A stretch of 64,000 nt of DNA, taken from the NCBI GenBank assembly GCA_030386875.1, contig CM059560.1, positions 20,640,683 through 20,704,682 on the forward strand. The letters are read 5' to 3'. The notes under the pieces were generated by a model. It had not been told where the DNA came from and did not search any database. It saw only the letters and a program-made list of their open reading frames with translations. Of this stretch, positions 20,715 through 31,629 are shown piece after piece (within the stretch, counting starts at the first letter, position 1; each line of letters opens with the position of its first letter). The position numbers were made by a program, and so were the translations under genes. Origin of the DNA: Morinoia aosen (taxonomy: Eukaryota; Arthropoda; Malacostraca; Amphipoda; Talitridae).

Positions 20715-21919
20715 TTTAAGGTATATATGGTAAAGGAGGAAATTTATCACATTAGATCCCATTTTTTTGCTTGAAAGAAAGAAAGAAAGAAAGAAAGAAA
20801 AACCGTTTATTTCCAACGACGTTGCCACATGAGATACATGCCAACATATTGTCTTTTAAAATTTCTTAATATAAGACGTCCTAAGACAAACGTTCCATTC
20901 GAGGAGTACTAATAGATAAACTATCCGAGGTGTACAAATAGATAGACCATACGAGGCGTACTAATAGACAGACTATACGAGGCGTGCTAATAGATTAATC
21001 CTGTCAGGGGATAGTTGAATAAAAAATGAAAACTATCATCTCTTGAATATTTTACATTTCAAGAGATGGCTGACAGCTTTTCAATAATTCAAATACTACT
21101 AAAGAATTCTTTGGAACTCTTAAGTTACTAGTCGAATCGAAGTACAAAAAGACAAAAAAGCTATACCGGAGCAGATTGAGACACCATCGTAAATGACTAT
21201 CAAGTATTGAGAAAAGGTTAGTCACAGAGTAATTTATAATTTACATCGCGCATCACAAACACGCACATCTAGAAACGCGTAAGCAAACTTACACGCAATA
21301 ATGAAATTCATGGCTTGTTCAGCATACGGACAGAGAGATAATTGTTGCACGAGCGCTTTATTTCATTTGTCTGTTTATATTTTTCATTTCTTCTACGCAC
21401 AGAAACGCCCTCTGGGGTCATGATAGAGATATTTTTGACTCATTAAGCAAGCGCAATATATATATTTATTTCTGGAATTTGGTTCAGTGTCAACTGATCG
21501 CAGAGCTTTAGGTAAAATGTAATGTGTCATGAGTTTTTGCTTCTACGCAAAAAATAGAAATAGAAACACATGTGTGTAAATATATGTGTGAACATGTACA
21601 TGTGCACATAGATACATAAACAAACATGTATGCGTGCGCAGACATGCACATACATGCACACTCACACATCTAATCTAATAATACCCGTTGTGTGTTGATT
21701 TATATATCTGTTTGGTGTCCGCTTCTTGAGAAACAAAGGATGTCTGAGCTTGCGGTATCATGGATACCGAACTCCTCAGCATAACATTACAAGATGGCTT
21801 TTACATGCATTGATATGTTTGAATAATACCAGGATCTGTTCGTTTAGGATAGGTTTGATTAGGATAGGATAGGTTAGCGTAAGTTAGGTAATATTGACAG
21901 AATTTTTACACGGGTGCAC
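20715..21919 (+). repeat. Direct duplication unit A, downstream part
   Basis: Nearly identical to 30433-31629. With 12172-13975 it makes one unit interrupted by the PLE array. It contains a (GAAA)n tract (about 20774-20802) longer than in unit C, a run of short GAGGYGTRCTAATAGA-like repeats (20900-20995) and CA/TG-rich sequence at 21560-21670. No gene seen. Confidence 0.88.
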
Positions 21920-22527
21920 TGTGGTGGTATGAACACACACCACCACACAAGCTTAGAAGCGCCACCTCATAGCCTCAAAGCGCCAGTACTAAACGACCAA
22001 TAATCAGAGCTAAAGTCTGGCGCTGGGGGGGGGGGGGGGGGGGGGGGGGCGGTGACAATAGGAAAGAAGAGAAGAGAAATTAGAGTTTGGCACAGAGTGT
22101 GCCAGAAAAGAAATAGGAGGAGAGAAAAGGAAAGGGATAGTGGAAGAAGAAAAAGGCGCATGACGCATAATTAGGTGATCTTGTGCATCTTGTGTTCTTT
22201 ATACTGCTAATTAGTTAATTTGATAAGGGAAAGGTACCCGTCAGGGCTTTTTATGCTAAAAAATGATTCATGTTTTCTATTGTGCCGCGTCTACTTTGCT
22301 CTATTGTTTTATTATATACACGGTAGAGGGCGACATCAGCAATCCGTACATAAAGTGAGTTTAAGTTTGAGCTCGGGCAACTTGTGCTCATCTACAATAC
22401 CCTATATACATACACTATATATACATACACTATATACTAACATATACATATATTATATTTATTTATTTATTTTTTTTTCTTTATTTTTTATTTTATTTAT
22501 TTTTTTTTATACTTTTTTTTTATTATA

Positions 22528-22560
<33 letters not shown>

Positions 22561-23400
22561 TTTTTATATATATATGCATATTTACAAAATTTACATACAT
22601 ATACACACATTCATACCAGACACATGCACACAAATTTTTTTTTTTTTTTCTTTCATTGTGCACACACACGACAAACAAACATATTTTTTTTTTTTTATCG
22701 TACATATATATACATACCACACACAGCACAAGAGCACACAAATAGTTAAATACATCCCATACTCAAACACCCACAAACATACATACACACGTACCCGTCG
22801 ATACTCATGCACACCAATATGCATATATACATAATTTTTTTTTATTTTTTTTTTGTTTATTATTTTTTTTTTATTTTTTTTTTTTATTTTTCATTTTTAT
22901 TTATTTATTTATTTTTTATTCATTTTTTTTTATTTTTATTTTTTCATTTTATTTTATTTTTTTTTATAACCTACACTACCTTCTAGCTATCTAAACAATT
23001 ACACTTAACTTACCTACATAGTAAGCATTACCTAAAATTTCATTCGTGGTACTGAACTATGACTAAGGCCTATCTAGTTATTAAGCAACGGTATCAACAA
23101 TTTAATATCTACACATGTACATCATCTCGTGCCTATGATTAATGTATGAGTTTTCACCTATACACTATCTTATTTACAAGTTTTATCTATTCTTATGGTA
23201 ATTTCCACCTACCATACCTACCTACGTATATACATACAATTCAAGTTAATTATTATTCACAACATATATACACCTAGATATAATTTTGCAGACATGCACC
23301 TACCACTACATACCTTTTTTACAGAAGGCTATTGAATGATTAGAGGTGCAAGTAAACAGGAATTTAAGAACTTTTTAAAGTAATGAAAAATAATTAATGA
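21920..23400. repeat. Low-complexity region between unit A and the LINE
   Basis: Holds a run of 25 G (22025-22049), short TACACTATATA repeats (22400-22450), a (TTA)n tract near 22527-22560, and T-rich sequence with TTTATT/TTTTA runs (22440-22980) mixed with ACACAT-rich stretches. All ORFs here are by-products of composition. 22980-23400 is unremarkable AT-rich DNA. Confidence 0.7.
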
Positions 23401-23622
23401 AATTTTTTTTTTTTTTTTTCAGTGCGATTGAAATGAAGTAAAATGTCTGGGGTTTCGGCTTCCCACCCATGGGGGGGAAGACCGTCCTGCCGCTCGCCAA
23501 AACCCCAGAAAAACAAAAAATAAATGTAAATGAAAGTATTTTTGGTCTTCCCCCACTTCCTCCGAAGAGGTTTTAGAATTTGTTGGTTTTTCGTATAGAT
23601 ATGTTTCTTAAATATTGGTGGT

Positions 23623-26358
23623 TCAATTAAACTTTGGAGGGGGAGGAGGGGCCATTGCGAGTAACCTTGAGCTTTTGAATCTGGAGTTTTGTTCTAAGAT
23701 GAGGTCTGGTGGGAAGGTTGGATTAGTATACAGATCGGGGTCAAATTGCTGCATATTGTTCCAGATTTTGTTTGCGTGCTCATGCAACAGTATATTGATG
23801 GGAGGGACCTTTAGTTGTATGTGCATATATTCAGATGGTATTGCGTCTATTAGTGTGTTGCCTGTGATGAACCTGAGAGCTTTGTTTTGAACCTTTTGCA
23901 GTTTGGATATTGATGATGCTGATGCTGTGTGTAATGGTATAACCGGGTATATTAGTGGTGATCTTACGTAGGCCATGTAGAGTTTTAATTTCGTTTTTGT
24001 GGACAGATGAGAGAAACGGAGAATTCTGTTTAGGTTTTTGTACGCTATTGCTTGTCTAGTGGAAGCCTGAGATGAAATGCCTTGTGACGTTATGTTTAGT
24101 CCTAAAACTTTGCCTCTATTTGTGTATGGAATCACTTGGTTGTTTATCATTACATCAAGAGTTTTCCTTCGACTGATTGGAATAATGGCAAATTTGCTGC
24201 TGTTGGTTAGGATTTTCCATTTATTTTCGAATGAATTGATCTGTTCTATTGCTTTTTTGGTTCTTAATGTTGCAAATCTCAACGAATATTGTCCGGCTGT
24301 TATTTGGGTGATGTCGTCTGCGAAACATATATAATCCGTATGTGGTAGTGGAGGAGGTAAATCGTGGGTGTAGAAGCTGTAAAGCGTGGGGGATAAACAT
24401 GCTCCTTGGGGTACGCCGGTGTGCAATGCGAATTTGGGTCCTATGTAATTTGCTATTCTTATTGCTGCTGTTCTATTGCTCAAGTAGTTGCTCAGAGTCC
24501 GTAAAAATAGAGGGGGAAGGTTTTTTTGTGATAATTTAAAGATCAAACCAGAGTGCCACACCTTGTCAAATGCTTTCTCTACGTCTCTCAAACAGATGTC
24601 TATTTTACACTTTTGTGCTAGTTTGATTGATATAGTTTCGTGAAGTGTTGCTAGGGCCGTGTGAGTTCCTCGGTTGCATCTAAATCCATGTTGCCTGCTG
24701 TTGAAAAGGTTCTGAATTGTGAAAAAATTTGTCAATCTGTTGTTTAGGATTTTGTCTAGTAATTTACCTTGTACATCTAGGAGGGAGATCGGCCTATAAT
24801 TCTGCACTAATTTTAGGGATGAATTTGGTTTCGGTAAAAAAATCATTGTTGCATGTTTTAAGCTGTCGGGGAAATAGCCTGCAGATATAGACATGTTGAA
24901 GATGTAAATGAGAAAATGTATCATGTTTTTTGGGAGGTTTTTTAGTTGCAGAGTGGTTATGCCTGTTATACCTGGTGCTTTCTGCTTAAATGATCTGAGT
25001 GCGTGCAGTAGCTCTTCATATGATATAGGGGGAAAATGAATTGGATCAAGTCTGTTAATATTTCCTGTTCTGTGAGGGACAACCGAATGTGCTATGTTGT
25101 TTATGTGATTATTTACTGCTTCAATATGTTCTCTGTCAAAAAATGGTTCGTCCTGCTCGGTAAATATTTCCTCCCAATGCTCTCTGAGTATAGGTTCTTT
25201 TTCTTGTGGTGTGTGTAATTGAATTTTATTGTTTTCTATATATGGGACTATTTGTTTTGAGTTGTTCCCCATCATCCTCTTGCAGGATGACCAGAATGCC
25301 TTCGGGTCCTCCTGCAGTTCAAGATTCTTAATTAGTTCTTCCCAGGTTTCATGATATTTTCTTTTGTATGCTTCCTGTAGTTTGGTTTTGATTGCGGTCA
25401 GGTGTCTATTGAGTTCTATGGAAGGGCCGTTTGTGTGAACATATTGCATTGTTTGCTGGTATTGTGCTTGTAATTGCAGGGTTTCATGAGTTGGTTTGAT
25501 TCCTGGTATGATTCTGTGAGTGATAAGTGGGATCGTTGCTTTGGTGGCGTCCAATACGTTTTTTGTCCACATTTCCAAATAATGATCTATTTCTTTAAGC
25601 GTCGGGTCCAGTTTCAATGGGGGTGTGACTGCTGAAAGTTTCTGTCTATAGGCTTGCCAATCTGCTTTATGAAAATGTCTTCGAGGTTTTATGGGAATTT
25701 GTATTGGATTTGCCGATATTGTTGCTATTATGGGAATGTGATCTGATGGAGTGATTGGTCCCGGCTTCAGAAAGATATTGTGGTAAGCTTGTTTGTTCTG
25801 CAGGACTATATCTGGTGAGGTGGCGCTATTATGAGTTATTCTAGTGGGAAAATATGGTCCAACGTATGTGCATTTGTGTCTGGTGATTAGGTAGTAGAGA
25901 TGTTTCCCCCTATTATTCCAGTATGAGTATCCTGTTATATCGTGTGCTGCATTAATGTCACCAAGAAAGTAAGTTGGATGAGGTCTGTTAAAAAGCGTGT
26001 GAAAGTATATAAAATGCAGGTAGTCCGTTCTGGGGGGTGTATAAGTAGTGCCTATAGTGATTGGTCCTTGGAACGTGTCTATTGTTACTGCCATCATGTC
26101 CGAATGAAAATTATCGTGAAGTCTGTATGAGATGTTTTTCTTGAGAGCTATTGCGGTGCCTGCGTAATTTTCGTTCAACTTATTTGAATAGAATGTATTG
26201 TAATTGAAGATCTTGAGAGGTTGATTGTTTGTGAGGCAGTGACTATTGATGAGTATGATATCTGGGTCCAGTGTATTATATATGTTTGATAGAGTGATTT
26301 TATTGGTATTCCAAGATAGTACGTTGTGTTGAATTATTGTTATTTTCTTCAAATTCAT
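23623..26358 (-). CDS. LINE ORF2: APE endonuclease and reverse transcriptase
   Basis: 911 residues from an ATG. The N-terminal ~230 residues are an exonuclease-endonuclease-phosphatase (APE-like) domain: IIQHNVLSWNT, GDINAAHD, SDHIPIIATI. The central RT has FLPKPNSSLKLVQNYRPISL, DVEKAFDKVWH, HTGVPQGACLSP and FADDI (the F/YADD box). A C-terminal LHTASASSISKLQKVQNKAL motif is typical of Jockey/CR1 elements. No RNase H is seen. It nicks target DNA and primes reverse transcription of the element RNA. Confidence 0.92.
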   Translation of the reverse strand: MNLKKITIIQHNVLSWNTNKITLSNIYNTLDPDIILINSHCLTNNQPLKIFNYNTFYSNKLNENYAGTAIALKKNISYRLHDNFHSDMMAVTIDTFQGPITIGTTYTPPRTDYLHFIYFHTLFNRPHPTYFLGDINAAHDITGYSYWNNRGKHLYYLITRHKCTYVGPYFPTRITHNSATSPDIVLQNKQAYHNIFLKPGPITPSDHIPIIATISANPIQIPIKPRRHFHKADWQAYRQKLSAVTPPLKLDPTLKEIDHYLEMWTKNVLDATKATIPLITHRIIPGIKPTHETLQLQAQYQQTMQYVHTNGPSIELNRHLTAIKTKLQEAYKRKYHETWEELIKNLELQEDPKAFWSSCKRMMGNNSKQIVPYIENNKIQLHTPQEKEPILREHWEEIFTEQDEPFFDREHIEAVNNHINNIAHSVVPHRTGNINRLDPIHFPPISYEELLHALRSFKQKAPGITGITTLQLKNLPKNMIHFLIYIFNMSISAGYFPDSLKHATMIFLPKPNSSLKLVQNYRPISLLDVQGKLLDKILNNRLTNFFTIQNLFNSRQHGFRCNRGTHTALATLHETISIKLAQKCKIDICLRDVEKAFDKVWHSGLIFKLSQKNLPPLFLRTLSNYLSNRTAAIRIANYIGPKFALHTGVPQGACLSPTLYSFYTHDLPPPLPHTDYICFADDITQITAGQYSLRFATLRTKKAIEQINSFENKWKILTNSSKFAIIPISRRKTLDVMINNQVIPYTNRGKVLGLNITSQGISSQASTRQAIAYKNLNRILRFSHLSTKTKLKLYMAYVRSPLIYPVIPLHTASASSISKLQKVQNKALRFITGNTLIDAIPSEYMHIQLKVPPINILLHEHANKIWNNMQQFDPDLYTNPTFPPDLILEQNSRFKSSRLLAMAPPPPPKFN

Positions 26359-26396
26359 TTTTGAGCAATTAATTTTTTGGGTTTCTTAGTGACTGC

Positions 26397-27968
26397 TTAT
26401 AGTGACTGGTGTCTTGGAAGGTTTGTGAAGTCCTCATGTGGGATGATGTTTATTTTAGTTCTTGTGAATTGTACCCTGTTATTGTTTATGTATTCCAGTA
26501 ATGTTTGCGATCTCATGTCTTGAACAGTAAATTTTAATCCTTTGTCATCTTCTTTTCTATTGAATTCCTGGATGTACCATTCTGTCGGGGGATTTTCTGG
26601 AATTGGTGAGTTGTCGAGGAAATTCTTGTAGAGTTTGATATTAAGGTTGTGCTTATTGTCCAGTACTATGCTTGAATTTCCAACGTCATCACTTATCCTA
26701 CGCTTTGCTCTCGCCTCCGTTTCCATGGCCTCCTCCACGAGCTCCTGCTCACATTCCAGAGACACATCCACCGTTTTTTCTTGGTCAGTTTCCGTTTCCT
26801 GTGGGGTTGATTCTGATTTATAATAGAAGTTGAAAATTGCTGCAGAGTCTCGATCTGGAAAGGTGGTGTCAATATTGAAATTCATTTTTAGGGATTGCGA
26901 TAGAATGTCACAAAATTTTTGGGTTCTATTGAGCGCTGCTATATGTGCTTCCAATATGAGTGCTGTGAGTTTTATGTGTGTTTTTGTAGTTAATGTGAGA
27001 GTATGTTCGGGGGGGTTTGTTTGTTGAATTGCGTGCTTCGCAATTTCAGCATAGGTGTTTTGGGTTTGCTGATGCTGTTCATGTTTTCCATTTTCGATTT
27101 TTTGTTTAATTACATTTTTTCTGTACGGGCAACTTGATGCTAATGTCCTATGAGGTCCATTACAGTTGAGGCATTGCTTGAGTGTGCTTGTGCATTGATC
27201 GTACGTGTGTTCTTGAGAGGAGCATTCTGAGCAGTATTGAGTTGGTTGGGTGCATTTGTTTGTTGGGTGGTCTTCATATTTATAGCATTTGTAGCAGATG
27301 AGGATGTGTGTATATTGCTCTTGTTCACATTGATAGGGTGTAATTTTCGTGTGGAACATGTAAAAACCATCTCGGAGGATCCTTTGTGCAGTAGTAGTAT
27401 CGGAAGTTATCAGTTTGATTAGATGAGTGTATTGTTTTATTTTGACTATTTCTGTTACTGATAGCCATGAGTTTTGTTGCTGGATTTCTGCTTTTATTTC
27501 TTCTGCAGGTCTTGAGCCTATTTCACCGTCTATTTGTCTAACAAAAATCGATCTTTTTGCTCTTAGGTCCGGGGGAATGGCTGGAATGATGTTCAATTTC
27601 TGAAATGCATTAATTGCTTTGCTTGAGGTTAGTTTGTCAACTGAGGTGGCATCATCTGTTACTGCATAAAAACCGGTTTTGGTGGGAGTTAGTCGAATAA
27701 GAGGAGCATTGAGGTCTTTAAAGGTCGTTTCGAAAATTTTTGTTTTATCTACTGGCTTTGAACTGTCAATAAGTTTTAGTTGTATTCTGTACGTTGTTGA
27801 TTTGGTTCTATGTGCAGAACCGGTTGCGGCACTGCTTGAAGTTGGCGGTATGAGTACCGTGGGTGGAAGGTTACTAGGATTTATGGGGAGGGACCCCGGA
27901 ATAGCATTCCTAGTTTTAGAAGTAGAACGAGGGTTTGGAAGAAGAGGGGCCCTGGGGGGGGCGGCCAC
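26397..27968 (-). CDS. LINE ORF1: nucleic-acid-binding protein with CCHC zinc knuckles
   Basis: About 523 residues. The centre carries an RRM-like/pre-knuckle region (LKLIDSSKPVDKTKIFETTF, IFVRQIDGEIGSRPAEEIK) followed by three knuckles: CYKCYKYEDHPTNKC, CSECSSQEHTYDQC and CLNCNGPHRTLASSC. The C-terminal half is acidic. ORF1 proteins coat the element RNA. The N-terminus is Pro-rich and I find no ATG in frame near its start (the frame opens at GTG and remains open further upstream), so the true start is unresolved. Confidence 0.85.
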   Translation of the reverse strand: MAAPPRAPLLPNPRSTSKTRNAIPGSLPINPSNLPPTVLIPPTSSSAATGSAHRTKSTTYRIQLKLIDSSKPVDKTKIFETTFKDLNAPLIRLTPTKTGFYAVTDDATSVDKLTSSKAINAFQKLNIIPAIPPDLRAKRSIFVRQIDGEIGSRPAEEIKAEIQQQNSWLSVTEIVKIKQYTHLIKLITSDTTTAQRILRDGFYMFHTKITPYQCEQEQYTHILICYKCYKYEDHPTNKCTQPTQYCSECSSQEHTYDQCTSTLKQCLNCNGPHRTLASSCPYRKNVIKQKIENGKHEQHQQTQNTYAEIAKHAIQQTNPPEHTLTLTTKTHIKLTALILEAHIAALNRTQKFCDILSQSLKMNFNIDTTFPDRDSAAIFNFYYKSESTPQETETDQEKTVDVSLECEQELVEEAMETEARAKRRISDDVGNSSIVLDNKHNLNIKLYKNFLDNSPIPENPPTEWYIQEFNRKEDDKGLKFTVQDMRSQTLLEYINNNRVQFTRTKINIIPHEDFTNLPRHQSL

Positions 27969-28189
27969 CCAAGCCTCCCCGCCCAGCAGCAGCTCCCCTC
28001 CCCCGATCTGGGGGAGGCATATCGGAAAACGCCTAGCCCAACCTTATTATATTTACAATACAATATACAGTATTATACTACAATATATACAACTTTCGAC
28101 CACACAATTTGGAACCAACTTAGGGCACACCTAGCTGCAGTTTAACTGAGTGAGATATCAGGTTCCTTAACTGGCGAAATCTAGATTGA

Positions 28190-28375
28190 ATACGTTAAAC
28201 TGTACAGTACTGATACATTAAACTATACAATGAAAATACATTAAACTGTACAACACTAATACATTAAACTATACAATACTTATACACCTAACTATACAAT
28301 ATCAATACAGTAAACTATACACATCAACACAGCAAACTATCCAATATCAATACATTTAAACAAGTATGCACAAGA
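28190..28375 (+). repeat. Short tandem repeat, unit about 25 bp
   Basis: About seven degenerate units built on TACATTAAACTATACAAT, next to the LINE 5' end. Possibly the promoter repeats of the LINE 5' UTR, as many LINEs have, or a flanking microsatellite. Confidence 0.6.
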
Positions 28376-28432
28376 TCACCGGAATAGAATGACGGAGACA
28401 AATGAAAAAGGCAATAGTTGAAAAAAAAATTC

Positions 28433-28506
28433 TCACCTCTGGCCCGGAGGGGTTGCCCCGGGGCCGGTGGTCAAAAACCACACTCCGATCCGACTAAGCT
28501 ACCTCT
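28433..28506 (-). other. tRNA-like sequence with a perfect pol III A box
   Basis: On the minus strand TAGCTTAGTCGG matches the A box consensus. A GTGG-TTTTTGA-CCAC stem with a 7-nt loop follows (anticodon-like TTT), then a GGGGCAACCCC hairpin in the T-arm position and a terminal run of T. There is no good B box and no proper acceptor stem, so a functional tRNA is unlikely. A tRNA-derived SINE head or degenerate tRNA is more plausible. Confidence 0.3.
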
Positions 28507-28632
28507 TAAGCTTTCAAATAGAAAGAATAGAAAAATAGAAAAATTAGGTAGCTGAAGAAAGAATTGTTTTTAAGCACATTAATCGCACAAAGAGAGCCAC
28601 AAACCATCCACGGCGCATTCACGAGAGTCCCC

Positions 28633-31629
28633 AGCTCATTTAGTGCACACTCAGCATTGAAGGCCAACATCACTTTCTTATGGTCTCATTTGAGAGCTTA
28701 GTTTTACGTCTCTGAAAAATATACCTTACTTCTGCTTTCATTAGGCTTCTCCGGTCGTGTTGTGTTGGCTAAAACAAATTCTAGAATGAAAAAATGATGG
28801 GTAAATTATTCAGCTATATAGAGTACATCAGGTGTCAAAAAATATTTTTTTTAACTTAGGGATATTACTCGTTCCAATAATGTGTTTGTAAATGAGTGTG
28901 AATGTATATTTTTCCGAGTTTATATTTTTCGGTTTTCGTGTTTATATAACATCAGAATAAATGTCAATCTAAATAGGGAGACTAAAGTTAATAAAACATA
29001 AATTGCTTGTCATTATGTAGCGTCGATGCATCTAATTCAAGCAGTGTGAGTAGGGATAGACAGACTAAGCAAGCAATAAGTGGACATATTGTACTAGAGG
29101 TTGAGTTTTAAAGGTACACACTATATAGGGAATTGAGTTTCGAAGTGTGCAGGTTATATTCGGGATTGATTTTTAGTTAGTCTCAAAAATGCATGGTTGT
29201 TATCGCAATTGTTTCTCGCATACAGGGCAAAAGTGCCGAGATGAAATAGACGGATGTGAATTCTACTTAGAAGACTGCGATTTCATGGGAAGTTTGTGTG
29301 CCAAAACTTGTGGATCCTGTACTGAGATCCCTGGTGAATCGGACGCCAAAAATAGATACCCTCCTCACCGTCGAGTTGACATCGACTTTTACTACGACAT
29401 GCAAGAAGGTGCTGACCCTTTTCTTCAGTATGACGAGTATGGGTCATCTACGAGCCGTCCGGAAGCGACGATAAGAGCGCCTGGCAGGGCCTTGGATTTT
29501 GAATCTGAACTAAAAACTCCTTCGTCTCTTCAAAGTGAATCTGAAATCACTCCGGGAGAAAATTTACCGTACGATATCATGGATTACAAACCTCTGCCTC
29601 ACCCAAGCGAGGCTGTGAATATTTCGGTTGAGAATTTACCGTTCGATAACGTCGATTACACAGTTGCGCCTAATTCAAAAGACACCACATATTTTCCAAC
29701 CGAGAATTCAGGCGCTGCAGAAAATGAAAATTTGAATACGAATGTTCAAGAGTTAGATCAGCTCCTTGAAGAATCTAGAGAAAGAGAGGAGAAGGTGTTA
29801 AGTAGACGAACGTTCGATGTTGGTACCACGAAAATCATAGGTAACCTAGTCCAACATCTGAAATCCGTGGAAAAAGATCCAGATGAACTGGCCCGTAAAT
29901 TGGACTCCGTCCAAAAAGTGATTACGCTCTACAAGCGAAGAGATGATCCAGTATTCCTAGAGGCGGTTTTGAATAATTTTGTTGGAAGCGACTTGAATAA
30001 ACGCTTGGATTCCGCCACGCCTGAGGAACTCATGAACGCTCTTCTAACTTACCATGGCTGATATCAATGAATTTATGCTTCAGAAATGGAAATTAAAAGT
30101 GAAGTGGAGAGTTTGTAGAAGTTTCAGTTTACTGTTCGTGGATCCAATAACCAACCTGTAACTTTAATACATGCTATGTTGTCTTTCTTCTTGTTTAATT
30201 TGAGGACCCTGTAACGACGCGCACAAAGGCTTAACAGTGAATCAAGTTCTTTGCTATACAATTATGATACAAATAATGATGATACAAAAACCATCATTGG
30301 TTTTTAAAATGTTTTGACACAAAAATCGTTAGTTGATATAGACGGGTATTGTAATACCTATGTGAAACAAATGATTGAGAAAAAAACTTCTGACAAGCCC
30401 ACTTAAGTGCTGCACAAGAACCTTTGAGTTTATTTAAGGTATATATGGTAAAGGAGGAAATTTATCACATTAGATCCCATTTTTTTGCTTGAAAGAAAGA
30501 AAGAAAGAAAAACCGTTTATTTCCAACGACGTTGCCACATGAGATACATGCCAACATATTGTCTTTTAAAATTTCTTAATATAAGACGTCCTAAGACAAA
30601 CGTTCCATTCGAGGAGTACTAATAGATAAACTATCCGAGGTGTACAAATAGATAGACCATACGAGGCGTACTAATAGACAGACTATACGAGGCGTGCTAA
30701 TAGATTAATCCTGTCAGGGGATAGTTGAATAAAAAATGAAAACTATCATCTCATGAATATTTTACATTTCAAGAGATGGCTGACAGCTTTTCAATAATTC
30801 AAATACTACTAAAGAATTCTTTGGAACTCTTAAGTTATTAGTCGAATCGAAGTACAAAAAGACAAAAGCGCTATACCGGAGCAGATTGAGACACCATCGT
30901 AAATGACTATCAAGTATTGAGAAAAGGTTAGTCACAGAGTAATTTATAATTTACATCGCGCATCACAAACACGCACATCTAGAAACGCGTAAGCAAACTT
31001 ACACGCAATAATGAAATTCATGGCTTGTTCAGCATACGGACAGAGAGATAATTTTTGCACGAGCGCTTTATTTCATTTGTCTGTTTATATTTTTCATTTC
31101 TTCTACGCACAGAAACGCCCTCTGGGGTCATGATAGAGATATTTTTGACTCATTAAGCAAGCGCAATATATATATTTATTTCTGGAATTTGGTTCAGTGT
31201 CAACTGATCGCAGAGCTTTAGGTAAAATGTAATGTGTCATGAGTTTTTGCTTCTACGCAAAAAATAGAAATAGAAACACATGTGTGTAAATATATGTGTG
31301 AACATGTACATGTGCACATAGATACATAGACAAACATGTATGCGTGCGCAGACATGCACATACATGCACACTCACACATCTAATCTAATAATACCCGTTG
31401 TGTGTTGATTTATATATCTGTTTGGTGTCCGCTTCTTGAGAAACAAAGGATGTCTGAGCTTGCGGTATCATGGATACCGAACTCCTCAGCATAACATTAC
31501 AAGATGGCTTTTACATGCATTGATATGTTTGAATAATACCAGGATCTGTTCGTTTAGGATAGGTTTGATTAGGATAGGATAGGTTAGCGTAAGTTAGGTT
31601 ATATTGACAGAATTTTTACACGGGTGCAC
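28633..31629 (+). repeat. Direct duplication unit C
   Basis: Nearly identical to 12172-13975 plus 20715-21919: it starts inside intron 1 of the ShKT gene and ends at ACACGGGTGCAC. It lacks the PLE array, thus preserving the pre-insertion site at 30419-30432. The very few differences (one residue in the ORF, a shorter GAAA tract) mark it as the youngest duplication in the cluster. Confidence 0.92.
29226..30061 (+). CDS. ShKT-domain exon 2, copy C (no signal-peptide exon)
   Basis: Same acceptor and open frame as exon 2 of gene A, differing by one residue (Tyr to Asn in AVLNNFVG). All six ShKT cysteines are kept. The duplication begins inside intron 1, so exon 1 and the promoter were not copied and this copy has no visible way to make a secreted product. 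It is an orphan exon, either silent or usable only through splicing from an upstream exon such as that of gene A. Confidence 0.75.

Larger units (their letters stand above)
23402..28430 (-). mobile_element. Non-LTR retrotransposon (LINE), Jockey/CR1-like, both ORFs open
   Basis: Minus-strand element with a poly-A tail (the poly-T run at about 23404-23420), a 3' UTR of about 200 bp, ORF2 (26358-23623), a 38-bp gap, ORF1 (27968-26397) and a 5' region. The 5' boundary is uncertain (28.0-28.6 kb). No target duplication was identified with confidence. Both long frames are uninterrupted, suggesting a young copy. The layout (CCHC ORF1, APE-type endonuclease plus RT, no RNase H seen) fits the Jockey superfamily. 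Confidence 0.88.

Noticed and set aside
22220-22834. Several ORFs rich in Phe, His and Lys on both strands
   Set aside because: They are translations of T-rich and ACACAT-rich simple sequence.
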